Assembly (NCBI GenBank): GCA_003612485.1
Contig: RAZA01000001.1
Location: forward strand, 62,001 to 126,000
Length of the DNA stretch: 64,000 nucleotides
Source: a bacterium D16-50
GTDB taxonomy: Bacteria > Bacillota > Clostridia > Lachnospirales > Lachnospiraceae
Direction: 5' to 3'
Shown here: positions 52,544 through 60,219 of the stretch, piece after piece
How the letters are laid out: the number at the start of each line of letters is the position of its first letter
How positions within the stretch are numbered: the stretch's first letter is position 1
The notes under the pieces: generated by a model
What the model saw: only the letters and a program-made list of their open reading frames with translations
Databases searched by the model: none
What the model was told of the DNA's origin: nothing
Translations under genes and position numbers: made by a program

Positions 52544-53122
52544 CTATGAGACGGAAACAACCTTTTCCTCATATTTAAAAACCTTTAAATCCGGGGCTTT
52601 CCGGATTGTCCACTCATAAATCCCTTTGATGTGTTCCCATGTTACATCGTGGCTGGGCATCCCGCCGGCCCTGCCCCCAAGCACATTCTTACCCACCAGC
52701 ATCTTCCAGGAAAAATCTTCTATGGGCTCTCTGGATACCAGAAAGTTGCCCGCGCGCTGGGTCAGCTGCGCAAAGTTCACCACATAGTCCTCTGTGCCGC
52801 CGGCATAGGTATACACGGTGCTTTCGCAGCCCATGAAGCCTATGTCCGCCTCCCCCGTGAGAACTGCCGTCATAGTCTTGTCGGCGCCGAATCCGGTGAC
52901 AAGAGTAAGCTCGATTCCTGCATCCTCAAAATATCCTTCCTCAATGGCCACATACATGGGCGCATAAAAGATAGAATGTGCCACCTCATTCAGCACTACC
53001 TTCGTCTTTCCGTCACCGCCCTTGGCAGTGTCGCCGTCCTTTCCGCAGCCTGCTGCCGCAAACACGGCCGACAGCAGCATCAGGCCCACGGCCCCTGCCC
53101 TCTTTAAGGATAGTCCCTTCAT
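52544..53122 (-). CDS. Split binding-protein lipoprotein: N-terminal half fused to the recombinase's native C-terminus
   Basis: 192 residues. Residues 1-154 are the N-half of a NitT/TauT (NMT1/THI5-like) ABC substrate-binding lipoprotein: lipobox AAAGC (Cys26), VVLNEVAHSIFYAPMYVAIE, GFGADKTMTAVLTGEADIGF. From Met155 the sequence (SHDVTW to KVVSVS) has no place in that family and continues for 38 codons from the element side. Read on the circular element it extends the recombinase to 663 residues. GGAGG precedes the ATG at 53122. The truncated product lacks lobe 2 and should be non-functional while the element is in place. Confidence 0.9.
   Translation of the reverse strand: MKGLSLKRAGAVGLMLLSAVFAAAGCGKDGDTAKGGDGKTKVVLNEVAHSIFYAPMYVAIEEGYFEDAGIELTLVTGFGADKTMTAVLTGEADIGFMGCESTVYTYAGGTEDYVVNFAQLTQRAGNFLVSREPIEDFSWKMLVGKNVLGGRAGGMPSHDVTWEHIKGIYEWTIRKAPDLKVFKYEEKVVSVS
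52656..52666. other. Right attachment junction (attR core)
   Basis: Plus-strand GGCATCCCGCC. Left of the core is element, right of it chromosome. See the left junction at 40892-40902; pairing the two outer flanks rebuilds an uninterrupted binding-protein frame. Confidence 0.85.
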
Positions 53123-53344
53123 AATAACCTCCGATTCCATAATAATCAGCCGAAAAAATTCCCCTGAATCCGATCGGACGCACATCCCTATCCAACCCCC
53201 GTTCAGATATTACATACTATGAAAAGAGCTTATCCTTGTTGCCGAATATTTGCAGACTATGTAGACCCTCTGCTCCTCTGGTGCCTTTAGCCGCCCTGCC
53301 TTCGGTCAGGCATAAACCGGCCTTACAAACGCAACCCTATGAAG

Positions 53345-53408
53345 CCTTCTCTCCTGCTTACGCTTTTTCTCCCTTGCCTTCTCTCCTGCTTACGCTTTTT
53401 CTCCCTTG
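53345..53408. repeat. Tandem 32-bp duplication straddling the DUF1836 gene stop
   Basis: Two exact 32-base copies (53345-53376, 53377-53408), each CCTTCTCTCCTGC... ending CTCCCTTG. The second copy holds the last codons and stop (53390) of the DUF1836 gene. Confidence 0.9.
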
Positions 53409-54028
53409 CCTCCCCTTTTCCTCTCCTCGTCCTGAGCAGTCTGAGCCAAACCGTCTATCATTTTCTCGATAATCATTTTTTTCAGGTAGACGTCAAAGCT
53501 CAGTGTGCAGATAAACGAAAATTTCTTCAGAAAATCCGCATCTTCCTTGGGCGCGTTCCCGAATGTATTCTGTGCCGTGCGAAACTTCTCCACGAGATCC
53601 TTCTTCAGCGACTGCATTTGTTCTTCTTCCATGCTGAAGGCCTCTCGATACACGCTCTCCAAGTTGAAATCCCCTTCCTTGTGGAAAAAACGTTCCGTAA
53701 TGGGCCCGAGAAGCGTCTGTATATCGCTGATGGACAAAATACCTTTATAATAGTAGATGAATATCAGCAGCAGCACATGCTCCTTAGAATATTTTTTCTT
53801 CACGGGAGGCGGCAGCAGATCATTCTTCGCATAATTGTTGATCATGGTCTTAGTCAAAATCTTGTCCTCGCTCGGATATCTGGCTGTAGAACGAAGACGA
53901 CTGTCTATGAATGTAGTGACTTGATCCATATACAGATCGATATTGGGTATGTCCTCCGGACTGATGTACTCGACCCTATCCAAGCTCGCCAGCAAGCTGT
54001 TCAGTAAATCGTCGTTATCTATCGTCAT
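53390..54028 (-). CDS. DUF1836 protein
   Basis: 212 residues. The DUF1836 signatures are present: DKILTKTMINNYAKNDLLPP, then KKYSKEHVLLLIFIYYYKGI and ISDIQTLLGPITERFF. The N-terminal half looks like a MerR-type winged helix (a single HTH with a short arm), so these proteins are probably DNA-binding regulators; targets unknown. GGAGAGGAAGAAGAT leads into the ATG at 54028. An excellent promoter lies at 54083-54111. The 3' end is part of a duplicated 32-bp block. Confidence 0.85.
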   Translation of the reverse strand: MTIDNDDLLNSLLASLDRVEYISPEDIPNIDLYMDQVTTFIDSRLRSTARYPSEDKILTKTMINNYAKNDLLPPPVKKKYSKEHVLLLIFIYYYKGILSISDIQTLLGPITERFFHKEGDFNLESVYREAFSMEEEQMQSLKKDLVEKFRTAQNTFGNAPKEDADFLKKFSFICTLSFDVYLKKMIIEKMIDGLAQTAQDEERKRGGKGEKA

Positions 54029-54082
54029 ATCTTCTTCCTCTCCTAATCTCCTCTTCCCATAAATCAAAACTATACCAGCTTT

Positions 54083-54111
54083 ATTATATAGTATTTAAAA
54101 CTACATGACAA
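54083..54111 (-). promoter_or_regulatory. Promoter of the DUF1836 gene
   Basis: Minus strand: TTGTCA (54106-54111), 17-base spacer, TATAAT (54083-54088). Confidence 0.75.
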
Positions 54112-54242
54112 TATCAATTTTGAGTTTGACGTTTTTCTTTCTTGATCCCCCCTGCATTCCCATTTTCCCATGTGGGTTCTGCGCCTTTGTTTATGACTTA
54201 TTTCTCATTTGTGTTTCTTTAAGTTTTTCTTCTTTTCCCATA

Positions 54243-54271
54243 TTTACTTTAAAACTTTAATATGTTAAAAT
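54243..54271 (+). promoter_or_regulatory. Promoter of the YerC-like gene
   Basis: TTTACT (54243-54248), 17-base spacer, TAAAAT (54266-54271); about 54 bases before the ATG. Confidence 0.65.
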
Positions 54272-54324
54272 CAGAAGGGTCGGATTTTGGTTCCGCTCCA
54301 AACAAATATCAGCGAGGTGTTCTC

Positions 54325-54621
54325 ATGAATAAGAAAATCAGAAACGAAGCGGTGGATTTCCTATTCGATGCCATTCTTTGCCTGAAGAATCGGGAAGAAT
54401 GCTATCTGTTTTTTGACGATTTGTGTACCGTAAACGAGCTGCTTTCCATGTCGCAGCGTTTTGAAGTGGCTTCCATGCTGGAGGATCACAAGACCTATCT
54501 GGAGATCGCTGAAAAGACGGGCGCTTCCACCGCCACCATCAGCCGCGTCAATAGATCTCTGAACTATGGGAATGACGGCTATGACATCGTTTTTGGACGA
54601 ATGGACAAAAAGACTCCATAA
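54325..54621 (+). CDS. YerC/YecD-family TrpR-like regulator
   Basis: 98 residues, all helical. MNKKIRNEAVDFLFDAILCL opens the family; the helix-turn-helix is YLEIAEKTGASTATISRVNR. It has the TrpR fold, but the tryptophan contacts are not conserved in the family, so the effector is unknown. GAGGTG precedes the ATG at 54325; the in-frame ATG at 54262 lies before the transcription start and is not used. A strong terminator follows. Confidence 0.9.
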   Translation: MNKKIRNEAVDFLFDAILCLKNREECYLFFDDLCTVNELLSMSQRFEVASMLEDHKTYLEIAEKTGASTATISRVNRSLNYGNDGYDIVFGRMDKKTP

Positions 54622-54623
54622 AA

Positions 54624-54667
54624 AACAGCCCGAACAATATGAAATGTCCGGGCTGTCTCTTTTTTGT
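54624..54667. terminator. Terminator between YerC-like and bactofilin genes
   Basis: ACAGCCCG / CGGGCTGT stem with an A-rich loop region, then CTCTTTTTTG. AAAAAA before the left arm makes it work on both strands; the bactofilin gene ends 46 bases away. Confidence 0.8.
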
Positions 54668-54712
54668 TATCCCATGGGCTGTACCTGCCGACAGCCTTTA
54701 CGTCTCTTTAGA

Positions 54713-55186
54713 CTATTCAAAGGATTCGGAACTGCTTTCCGTTGACGACTCGTTATCCGCTTCCACCTCTCTCAGCGCTTCCTCTACCGCCAGCTTGGCA
54801 GACTTCCTCACCGCCTTCATGGTTCTGCCGTTGGGCTTGGCTCTCTTGCCGCCATCCTGATTCATATTGATATTGCCCTGGAATATGGCGTTCTCATCAA
54901 TCACAAGCCCGTTGGTGGTGATATCACCGATGACTCTGGCGGTAGAAGTCAGCTCGACCTTCTCCGGCACGTTGAGATTACCGTACACCTCGCCTCCCAC
55001 TACGACTTTCTGTGCGTTCACTTCCCCGTTGATGCATCCGGACGCACCCACGATTATGGTGTCTGTCACATTGACATTGCCGTTTATAGTGCCGTCAACC
55101 CTGATGGCGCCTTCTGCGGCAAAATCGCCGTTGCACTCCGCATGCATTCCGATGATAGTCGTTATCTGTGTTTCATTTCTTTTCAT
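54713..55186 (-). CDS. Bactofilin (polymer-forming cytoskeletal protein)
   Basis: 157 residues. The core is a right-handed beta-helix with regular short turns: AIRVDGTINGNVNVTDTIIV, INGEVNAQKVVVGGEVYGNL, ARVIGDITTNGLVIDENAIF. Flanked by a short head and a Ser/Glu-rich tail. Bactofilins self-assemble into membrane-bound filaments and often guide peptidoglycan remodelling enzymes. The M23-like gene directly upstream (23 bases) on the same strand is the typical partner. Confidence 0.93.
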   Translation of the reverse strand: MKRNETQITTIIGMHAECNGDFAAEGAIRVDGTINGNVNVTDTIIVGASGCINGEVNAQKVVVGGEVYGNLNVPEKVELTSTARVIGDITTNGLVIDENAIFQGNINMNQDGGKRAKPNGRTMKAVRKSAKLAVEEALREVEADNESSTESSSESFE

Positions 55187-55209
55187 TACTCAATACCTCC
55201 ATCCTTTTA

Positions 55210-55965
55210 TCAGCCACTGATGTTGAGCATTTCCATCGGGTCGACATACTCGCCGTCTTTCATGATCTGATAGCCCAGCTTGCTGTCGGAATCCGTAATC
55301 AGCATCAGCGTAGTGCCCTGCGTAACCGTTTTCCCCTGCTCTACCTTGACTTCGCCCTGATTTCTATAGATGGTCACATAGCCGTTCCCATGATCCACCC
55401 ACACATTATGGCCATACACCGGATCGTCATTTACAGAAATGACCGTTCCATTGGCCGTGGCAACCACCAATGCACCTGACTGTACGTTGAATACGCAGAT
55501 CATCTCCCCTTCCGGAGGCGTATCCATAGAAGCCCCGCTGTTCAGCGGAAACTTCGACGGCAGAAACTGCTGTTCCAGCTTCCCGGCCAGCTCCTCCTCC
55601 GCCTGCACCTTCTGATCCACAGTGTTGCTAAGAATCTTTATGTCCTCGTTCAGCTCAGCTATCTGTGTGTTCAGATCGTCTATCTGCCCATTGAGAGTCT
55701 CTATCTGCCCCTCCAGCCCCGCCTTTTCCTGCTCCAGAGCATCAATAGCCTCATTTCTGCTCGCAGCATGGTTCAGCTCGGCCTCCCAGATATCCTTCTC
55801 ATAGACGAAATAGCCTATCAGCGCACCGATGATCACGCACAAAATAAGAATGATTGTCTGTAGAATCCATGGCCGAATACGAAATTGTCTCACTCCCGCA
55901 TTGGCAGCATCGGACGTAACGATTACCACGTGGTTATTTTTTCGCTTGTGTCTTTTGCGTTCCAT
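55210..55965 (-). CDS. M23-like (LytM) membrane protein, degenerate active site
   Basis: 251 residues. Basic cytoplasmic N-terminus, one membrane helix (WILQTIILILCVIIGALIGY), a coiled coil about 60-120 (ALEQEKAGLEGQIETLNGQI), then an M23/LytM fold with GHNVWVDHGNGYVTIY and VEQGKTVTQGTTLMLI. The HxH zinc motif expected near the end is replaced (SKLGYQIMKDGEY) and the first His-x3-Asp is missing, so it should not cut peptidoglycan. It may regulate or recruit an active enzyme, in partnership with the bactofilin. GGAGGTGA precedes the ATG at 55965. Confidence 0.82.
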   Translation of the reverse strand: MERKRHKRKNNHVVIVTSDAANAGVRQFRIRPWILQTIILILCVIIGALIGYFVYEKDIWEAELNHAASRNEAIDALEQEKAGLEGQIETLNGQIDDLNTQIAELNEDIKILSNTVDQKVQAEEELAGKLEQQFLPSKFPLNSGASMDTPPEGEMICVFNVQSGALVVATANGTVISVNDDPVYGHNVWVDHGNGYVTIYRNQGEVKVEQGKTVTQGTTLMLITDSDSKLGYQIMKDGEYVDPMEMLNISG

Positions 55966-55991
55966 AAAAATCACCTCCGGTAACTTCTAGT

Positions 55992-56020
55992 ATTCTACCA
56001 TAAATGATTCATTTCAGCAA
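55992..56020 (-). promoter_or_regulatory. Promoter of the M23-like - bactofilin operon
   Basis: Minus strand: TTGCTG (56015-56020), 17-base spacer, TAGAAT (55992-55997). The rest of the 308-base gap to the divergent Ser/Gly-rich gene is AT-rich with no other feature I can name. Confidence 0.65.
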
Positions 56021-56273
56021 TGTTAATTTAATATTTTCGTAATATTTTATGAAATTCTTATTTTGGATATGCCTTCAAACGCCCTTTTTTCCTAATCTAA
56101 AGGCGCTTTGGAATATCATAACATTTTTCACTTTTGCATAAAATCCTGCGCTTTTCACATACTATGGACAAATCAGCCATTCCGCGCATTACGCCGTGAC
56201 ATGGAGCGCTTTGCCTTGTGCGGCTTCCGGGGATGGAATGATTTTAAGCTCACGCAGCAGAATGGAGGAGACT

Positions 56274-56933
56274 ATGAAAAAAGGAAAGAAATCGGCAGGG
56301 GCCAGAAGGCTTCTGGCACTGGGGCTGGCTCTCGCCTGCATATGCACGGCAACCGCCTGCACCAGCAACAGAGATGACAACAATGCATCAGGCGACGATC
56401 TGGCCGGAAACGGCTCCACGTCCGGCAGCGTCGGCAATGTAGGAAACGGAGGCACCACCGCAGGAAACGACGATTCCTTATTGGATGATCTGGGCGATGG
56501 AATCACCAACGTAGTAGATGACGTGACCGACGGAATCGACAATGTCACTGACGACATCATGGGTGACGGAAATAACAACGGCAGCTCCGCAGAAAACGGC
56601 TCAAACAATAACGGCTCCAGCAGCTCTGTAGGCAACAGCTCCAGCAGCAGCTCTGTAGGCAACGGTTCCAGCAGCGCTGCAGGCAACAGCAGCTCTTCCG
56701 GCAGCTCTGTAGGCAACGGCTCCACCGGCAGCGGAAACAGCGCAGGGAGCAACAGCTCTACCGGCTCAGGCAGTGACTCCGTAGGCACAGGCAGCAGCAC
56801 AGACGGCAGCGGAGCCGCAGATGCGGGAATCGGCAGATCCGGCTACGGCAACGGCAGCAGAACCGGACTGGGCAGCACTCCTTACAGCAATAACGGCACA
56901 AACGGCATGGGCGCCGGAGGCGCAATCAGGTAA
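56274..56933 (+). CDS. Ser/Gly/Asn-rich low-complexity lipoprotein
   Basis: About 219 residues. Signal peptide MKKGKKSAGARRLLALGLAL with a lipobox-like TATAC, an Asp-rich stretch that looks like repeated VDDVTDGIDNVTDD units, then about 120 residues of Ser, Gly and Asn with the unit GNGSSS-SVGN repeated. No folded domain is evident. Likely surface-exposed, possibly a glycosylated linker or a phase-variable protein. GGAGGAG precedes the ATG at 56274. A GC-rich hairpin terminator follows. Confidence 0.75.
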   Translation: MKKGKKSAGARRLLALGLALACICTATACTSNRDDNNASGDDLAGNGSTSGSVGNVGNGGTTAGNDDSLLDDLGDGITNVVDDVTDGIDNVTDDIMGDGNNNGSSAENGSNNNGSSSSVGNSSSSSSVGNGSSSAAGNSSSSGSSVGNGSTGSGNSAGSNSSTGSGSDSVGTGSSTDGSGAADAGIGRSGYGNGSRTGLGSTPYSNNGTNGMGAGGAIR

Positions 56934-56962
56934 TCCTGCCTGCGCCATTGAATCCCAAGCCA

Positions 56963-57023
56963 GATCCCGCAGCCAACCGTACAGCGGCCAAAGGGGCCAT
57001 GCGGTCAGGCTGCGGGACCTTTT
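56963..57023. terminator. Terminator between Ser/Gly-rich gene and fbp
   Basis: TCCCGCAGCC / GGCTGCGGGA stem with inner GCGGCC / GGCCATGC pairs, then CCTTTTCG. Convergent position: ten bases from the fbp stop. Confidence 0.75.
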
Positions 57024-57032
57024 CGCGTCCTA

Positions 57033-59003
57033 CTATTCTTCTTCCATGATCGTGCCGTCTCTATAGGCCTCCAGAAGCTCTTCCAGATAATAAATGCTTT
57101 CCCGGATGGTGCGCCCTATGTCGGTATCCGCCACCAGCTTCCTGCGGGGGTAAGTCTCCACCTCAATGGAGTGTGAAAACAGATCCGACTCCTTTACAAT
57201 GGCTGCCTGTGCAGATTCAAAAGGTTCGTGGGCGGCAAGATGCATCCCTCTGGAATTGCATACAAGAGTATAACCGGCAATCCCCGTCTTCTTCTGATAA
57301 GCTTTGGAAAAACCGCCGTCGATGATCAGGAGACGTCCTCCGCATTTGATGGGAGATTCCCCGTTTATTTGCTCCACCGGCACATGTCCGTTTACGATAT
57401 GGGCATCCTCATCATGCAGGCCAAACTCATTCAGTATACGTTCTACCGTCTCTTCCTGCTCAAGAAGCCGGTAATAGCTGTTTTTCTGCTCCTTATGGGT
57501 CTCCTTCTCCGCCACGAAATACCTCTCAAAAGTGGCCATCTTCTCCTTGCCGAACACCGGCGAGCCCGGCCCCGTCCAGATATACCACATCATATCCTGA
57601 CCTATGGCCCGCTCCCCATTGTCCTTGGCATAATATCCCCTTCTGGCATAATACTCTAAAATGTCATACAATGCCTTGCCGGAATACCGCTTCCCGCAGA
57701 TATCCACACTGACAAAGCTCCCATCGTCATTCATGGGCACACAGCCATGGTACAGCAGATCGCCGTTATAGATCTTGTACAAGCCTCCCTTTGCATAGAG
57801 GAAGCGCACATGCCTCTGCAGCTTCTCGCACTGCATGAACCCCTGCTGAAGCCTTGCCATGACCTTGCTCTCCTCCTCCGTGAGCGCAAAGGGATTCCGG
57901 GGATCCACAGTCGGAAAGTCCATATCCAGCATGGCATATTCCTTGTAGGAATCCGCCTCCGTATCCTTGATGGAGACAACGCCCCTCTCAAAGTCGATCT
58001 TATCCAGCATCATTCTGTCGTCCATTCCGAATTCCGGATGGCGCATGATCAGCTGGCCCTCCAGCTTAAACTGAATCATGGCTATGGCCTTGTGCATTTT
58101 GGTATCCAGACTTAAATCCTTCGTATTATAGTCCGTATTGTATCGTATGGCAAAGACGTCACAGCTGCACTCCCCATAGACCTCCATGGCAAAGGTAGCC
58201 AGCGGAAGCAGATTGATGCCGTACCCGTCCTCCAGAGTGGCAAGATTCCCGTACCTCGCCGCCATCCTCAGCACATTGGCGATGCACGCCAGATGTCCGC
58301 TGGCCGCCCCCATCCAGACCATGTCATGATTTCCCCACTGCACGTCCACGGAATGATATGCGCACAGAGTATCCATGATGATATGCGGCCCCGGCCCTCT
58401 GTCGTAAATATCTCCCACGATATGGAGATGGTCGATCACAAGGCGCTGGATGAGCCTGCTCAACGCGACAATGAACTGGGGCGCTCTCCCGATCCTGATG
58501 ATGGTGTGCAGAATCTCGTTATAATATGCCTCCTTGTCGTGAATTTCCTCCTTTTCTGTGATAAGCTCCTCAATGACATAGGCAAAATCCTTGGGCAGGG
58601 CCTTCCTCACCTTGGACCGGGTGTACTTTGAAGAGACACGTTTGATCATTTGGACCAGCCTATGAAGGGAAATCAAATACCAGTCCTCAATATTCTCCTC
58701 CTCTTTTTTTGCGATCTCCACCCGCTCTTCCGGATAATAGATCAGTGTCGCCAGCCCCCTCTTGTCCCTGCTGCTGATCGTATTCCCAAACTCTTCATCG
58801 ATCTTCTTTCGCACGGATCCGGAGCCGTTTTTCAGCACATGGTTGAACTGCTCATATTCCCCATGAATATCCGTGAGAAAATGCTCCGTACCCTTCGGCA
58901 GATTCATGATAGACTGCAGATTGATGATCTCCGTGGATGCCGCCGCCACATTCCGGTACTGCTTCGCCAGCACCTTCAAAACCTTGCTGTCCTTCCCCTC
59001 CAT
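57033..59003 (-). CDS. fbp: Class III fructose-1,6-bisphosphatase
   Basis: 656 residues of the Firmicutes-type FBPase that makes fructose-6-phosphate for gluconeogenesis. The metallophosphatase motifs are FLTDIHGEYEQF, VGDIYDRGPGPHIIMD, WGNHDMVWMG and HIVNGHVPV, in order. Length is standard for the class. The gene follows dapB with a 339-base gap that contains a terminator and a small repeat, so it is probably not co-transcribed with dap genes. Confidence 0.96.
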   Translation of the reverse strand: MEGKDSKVLKVLAKQYRNVAAASTEIINLQSIMNLPKGTEHFLTDIHGEYEQFNHVLKNGSGSVRKKIDEEFGNTISSRDKRGLATLIYYPEERVEIAKKEEENIEDWYLISLHRLVQMIKRVSSKYTRSKVRKALPKDFAYVIEELITEKEEIHDKEAYYNEILHTIIRIGRAPQFIVALSRLIQRLVIDHLHIVGDIYDRGPGPHIIMDTLCAYHSVDVQWGNHDMVWMGAASGHLACIANVLRMAARYGNLATLEDGYGINLLPLATFAMEVYGECSCDVFAIRYNTDYNTKDLSLDTKMHKAIAMIQFKLEGQLIMRHPEFGMDDRMMLDKIDFERGVVSIKDTEADSYKEYAMLDMDFPTVDPRNPFALTEEESKVMARLQQGFMQCEKLQRHVRFLYAKGGLYKIYNGDLLYHGCVPMNDDGSFVSVDICGKRYSGKALYDILEYYARRGYYAKDNGERAIGQDMMWYIWTGPGSPVFGKEKMATFERYFVAEKETHKEQKNSYYRLLEQEETVERILNEFGLHDEDAHIVNGHVPVEQINGESPIKCGGRLLIIDGGFSKAYQKKTGIAGYTLVCNSRGMHLAAHEPFESAQAAIVKESDLFSHSIEVETYPRRKLVADTDIGRTIRESIYYLEELLEAYRDGTIMEEE

Positions 59004-59153
59004 ATCCGTACCTCTCGTTCGCCTTTCCTGTCCCGGCTCCTGCCTCTCTTCCCCGAAGCGGTTTTCTCCGGAACCTTACCCTATTCTTGCCCTGCCTTGT
59101 CCCGGCCGGCCCACTGGGACAGCCCCCATGGGTTCTGTCATGTCCCATGCATA

Positions 59154-59203
59154 CACCACCTTTTGGCACACGCTCTATCACCACCTTTTGGCACACAGCG
59201 CTA
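59154..59203. repeat. Tandem 25-bp duplication between fbp and dapB
   Basis: CACCACCTTTTGGCACAC occurs at 59154-59171 and again 25 bases later, each copy followed by CGCTCTATCA or AGCGCTATCA. It lies upstream of the fbp gene and about 140 bases beyond the dapB stop. Confidence 0.8.
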
Positions 59204-59281
59204 TCATATTCCATGGGTCCGGCCCGTGGCCCTATAACGGACAACTATCCCCCGGATATCCAAGCCCCTGCCGTATCCTAT

Positions 59282-59323
59282 GCAAAAAACGCCACGGTTC
59301 AACTTCCCATAGACTTCCATGGC
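59282..59323 (-). terminator. Terminator after dapB
   Basis: Minus strand: GCCATGG (59323-59317) / CCGTGGC (59297-59291), followed by GTTTTTTG. It lies 20 bases after the dapB stop. Confidence 0.8.
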
Positions 59324-59342
59324 AGAGATGATATCGCCGCCC

Positions 59343-60107
59343 TCAGAGCGCTCCTTCAATCACGTCCTTCATGCTATACATCCCCGCCGGCTTTCCTGCC
59401 AGAAACTTCGCCGCCTGAATGGCCCCTTTTCCAAAGACAGCCTTGGAATACGCCCTATGGGAAAAGGTTAACACCTCGTCCGCTCCCGCAAAGATCACGT
59501 CATGATCTCCCACGATGGTTCCTCCCCGAACCGCGCTGATGCCGATCTCCTTCTCCGGCCGCCTCTCCCTTCTGGCGCTCCTATCGTAGACATATGAATA
59601 CTCGTTGCCCAGCTCGTCATTAATGGAGTCCGCCAATGCCAGAGCGGTGCCGCTGGGCGCATCCAGCTTCAGGTTGTGATGCTTCTCCAGAATCTCTATG
59701 TCGAAGCCTGCAGGCGCCAGCACTGCGGCGGCATCCCGCAAAAGTTCCAGAAGCAGATTGATTCCCACGGACATATTGGCCGACTTCAATATGGCGACAC
59801 TCTCCGATGCCTTTTCCACCTTCTCCAGCTGCTCGGCGCTCAATCCCGTAGTACAGAGCACGCAGGGCAGCCCCCTTTCCACACAATAGTCCAGCATTCC
59901 CTCCAGAGCCGCCGCCGTGGAGAAATCCACCAGACAGTCCGCCTCCACCCGACACTCCTCCAGCGACTTGTAAACGGGATAGGAATTATGCCCGTCATCG
60001 AACAGATCCACCCCGGCCACCAGCTTTGCCTCATTGTCCTCCGCCAGCAGACTTCCTATCGTCTGCCCCATCTTTCCGTTGCAGCCATGCATGATAATTC
60101 TAACCAT
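59343..60107 (-). CDS. dapB: 4-hydroxy-tetrahydrodipicolinate reductase
   Basis: 254 residues. It reduces the dapA product in the lysine / diaminopimelate pathway. The NAD(P)H Rossmann motif is IIMHGCNGKMGQTIG at the start. Other family motifs are DFSTAAALEGML, ANMSVGINLLLELL and LEKHHNLKLDAPSGTALALA (catalytic His/Lys). The end, FGKGAIQAAKFLAGKPAGMY, is also typical. It lies after dapA on the same strand (112 bases between), so the lysine riboswitch upstream of dapA controls both. Confidence 0.97.
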   Translation of the reverse strand: MVRIIMHGCNGKMGQTIGSLLAEDNEAKLVAGVDLFDDGHNSYPVYKSLEECRVEADCLVDFSTAAALEGMLDYCVERGLPCVLCTTGLSAEQLEKVEKASESVAILKSANMSVGINLLLELLRDAAAVLAPAGFDIEILEKHHNLKLDAPSGTALALADSINDELGNEYSYVYDRSARRERRPEKEIGISAVRGGTIVGDHDVIFAGADEVLTFSHRAYSKAVFGKGAIQAAKFLAGKPAGMYSMKDVIEGAL

Positions 60108-60219
60108 TCCTACTCCCTCCGTTTTCTTGTCGTATTTGCCAAATGTTTATTTGATTTAGTAATATTTAGAAATAGGGCCGCCGCATATGGAATCATTTTT
60201 TGCGACAGCCCCATAGTTT

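Larger units (their letters stand above)
40892..52660. mobile_element. Integrative mobilizable element with serine recombinase, inserted in a binding-protein gene
   Basis: About 11.77 kb. The left boundary lies in the recombinase / binding-protein chimera and the right boundary in the matching N-half at 52.66 kb, both at a GGMP-coding core. Contents: recombinase, small ORFs, a sigma factor, BtrH-like and MerR cargo, an HTH regulator, a MOB relaxase, an AT-rich orphan, MobC, small element proteins and a ParE/Phd pair. No VirB4, coupling protein or mating-pore genes, so it should be mobilized in trans. Seven copies of a TCGGGCCANNTTGGCCCGA palindrome occur only inside it. Confidence 0.9.

Noticed and set aside
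40897-52655. Self-transmissible conjugative element
   Set aside because: Relaxase and MobC are present, but no VirB4, coupling protein or pore genes; mobilizable at most.
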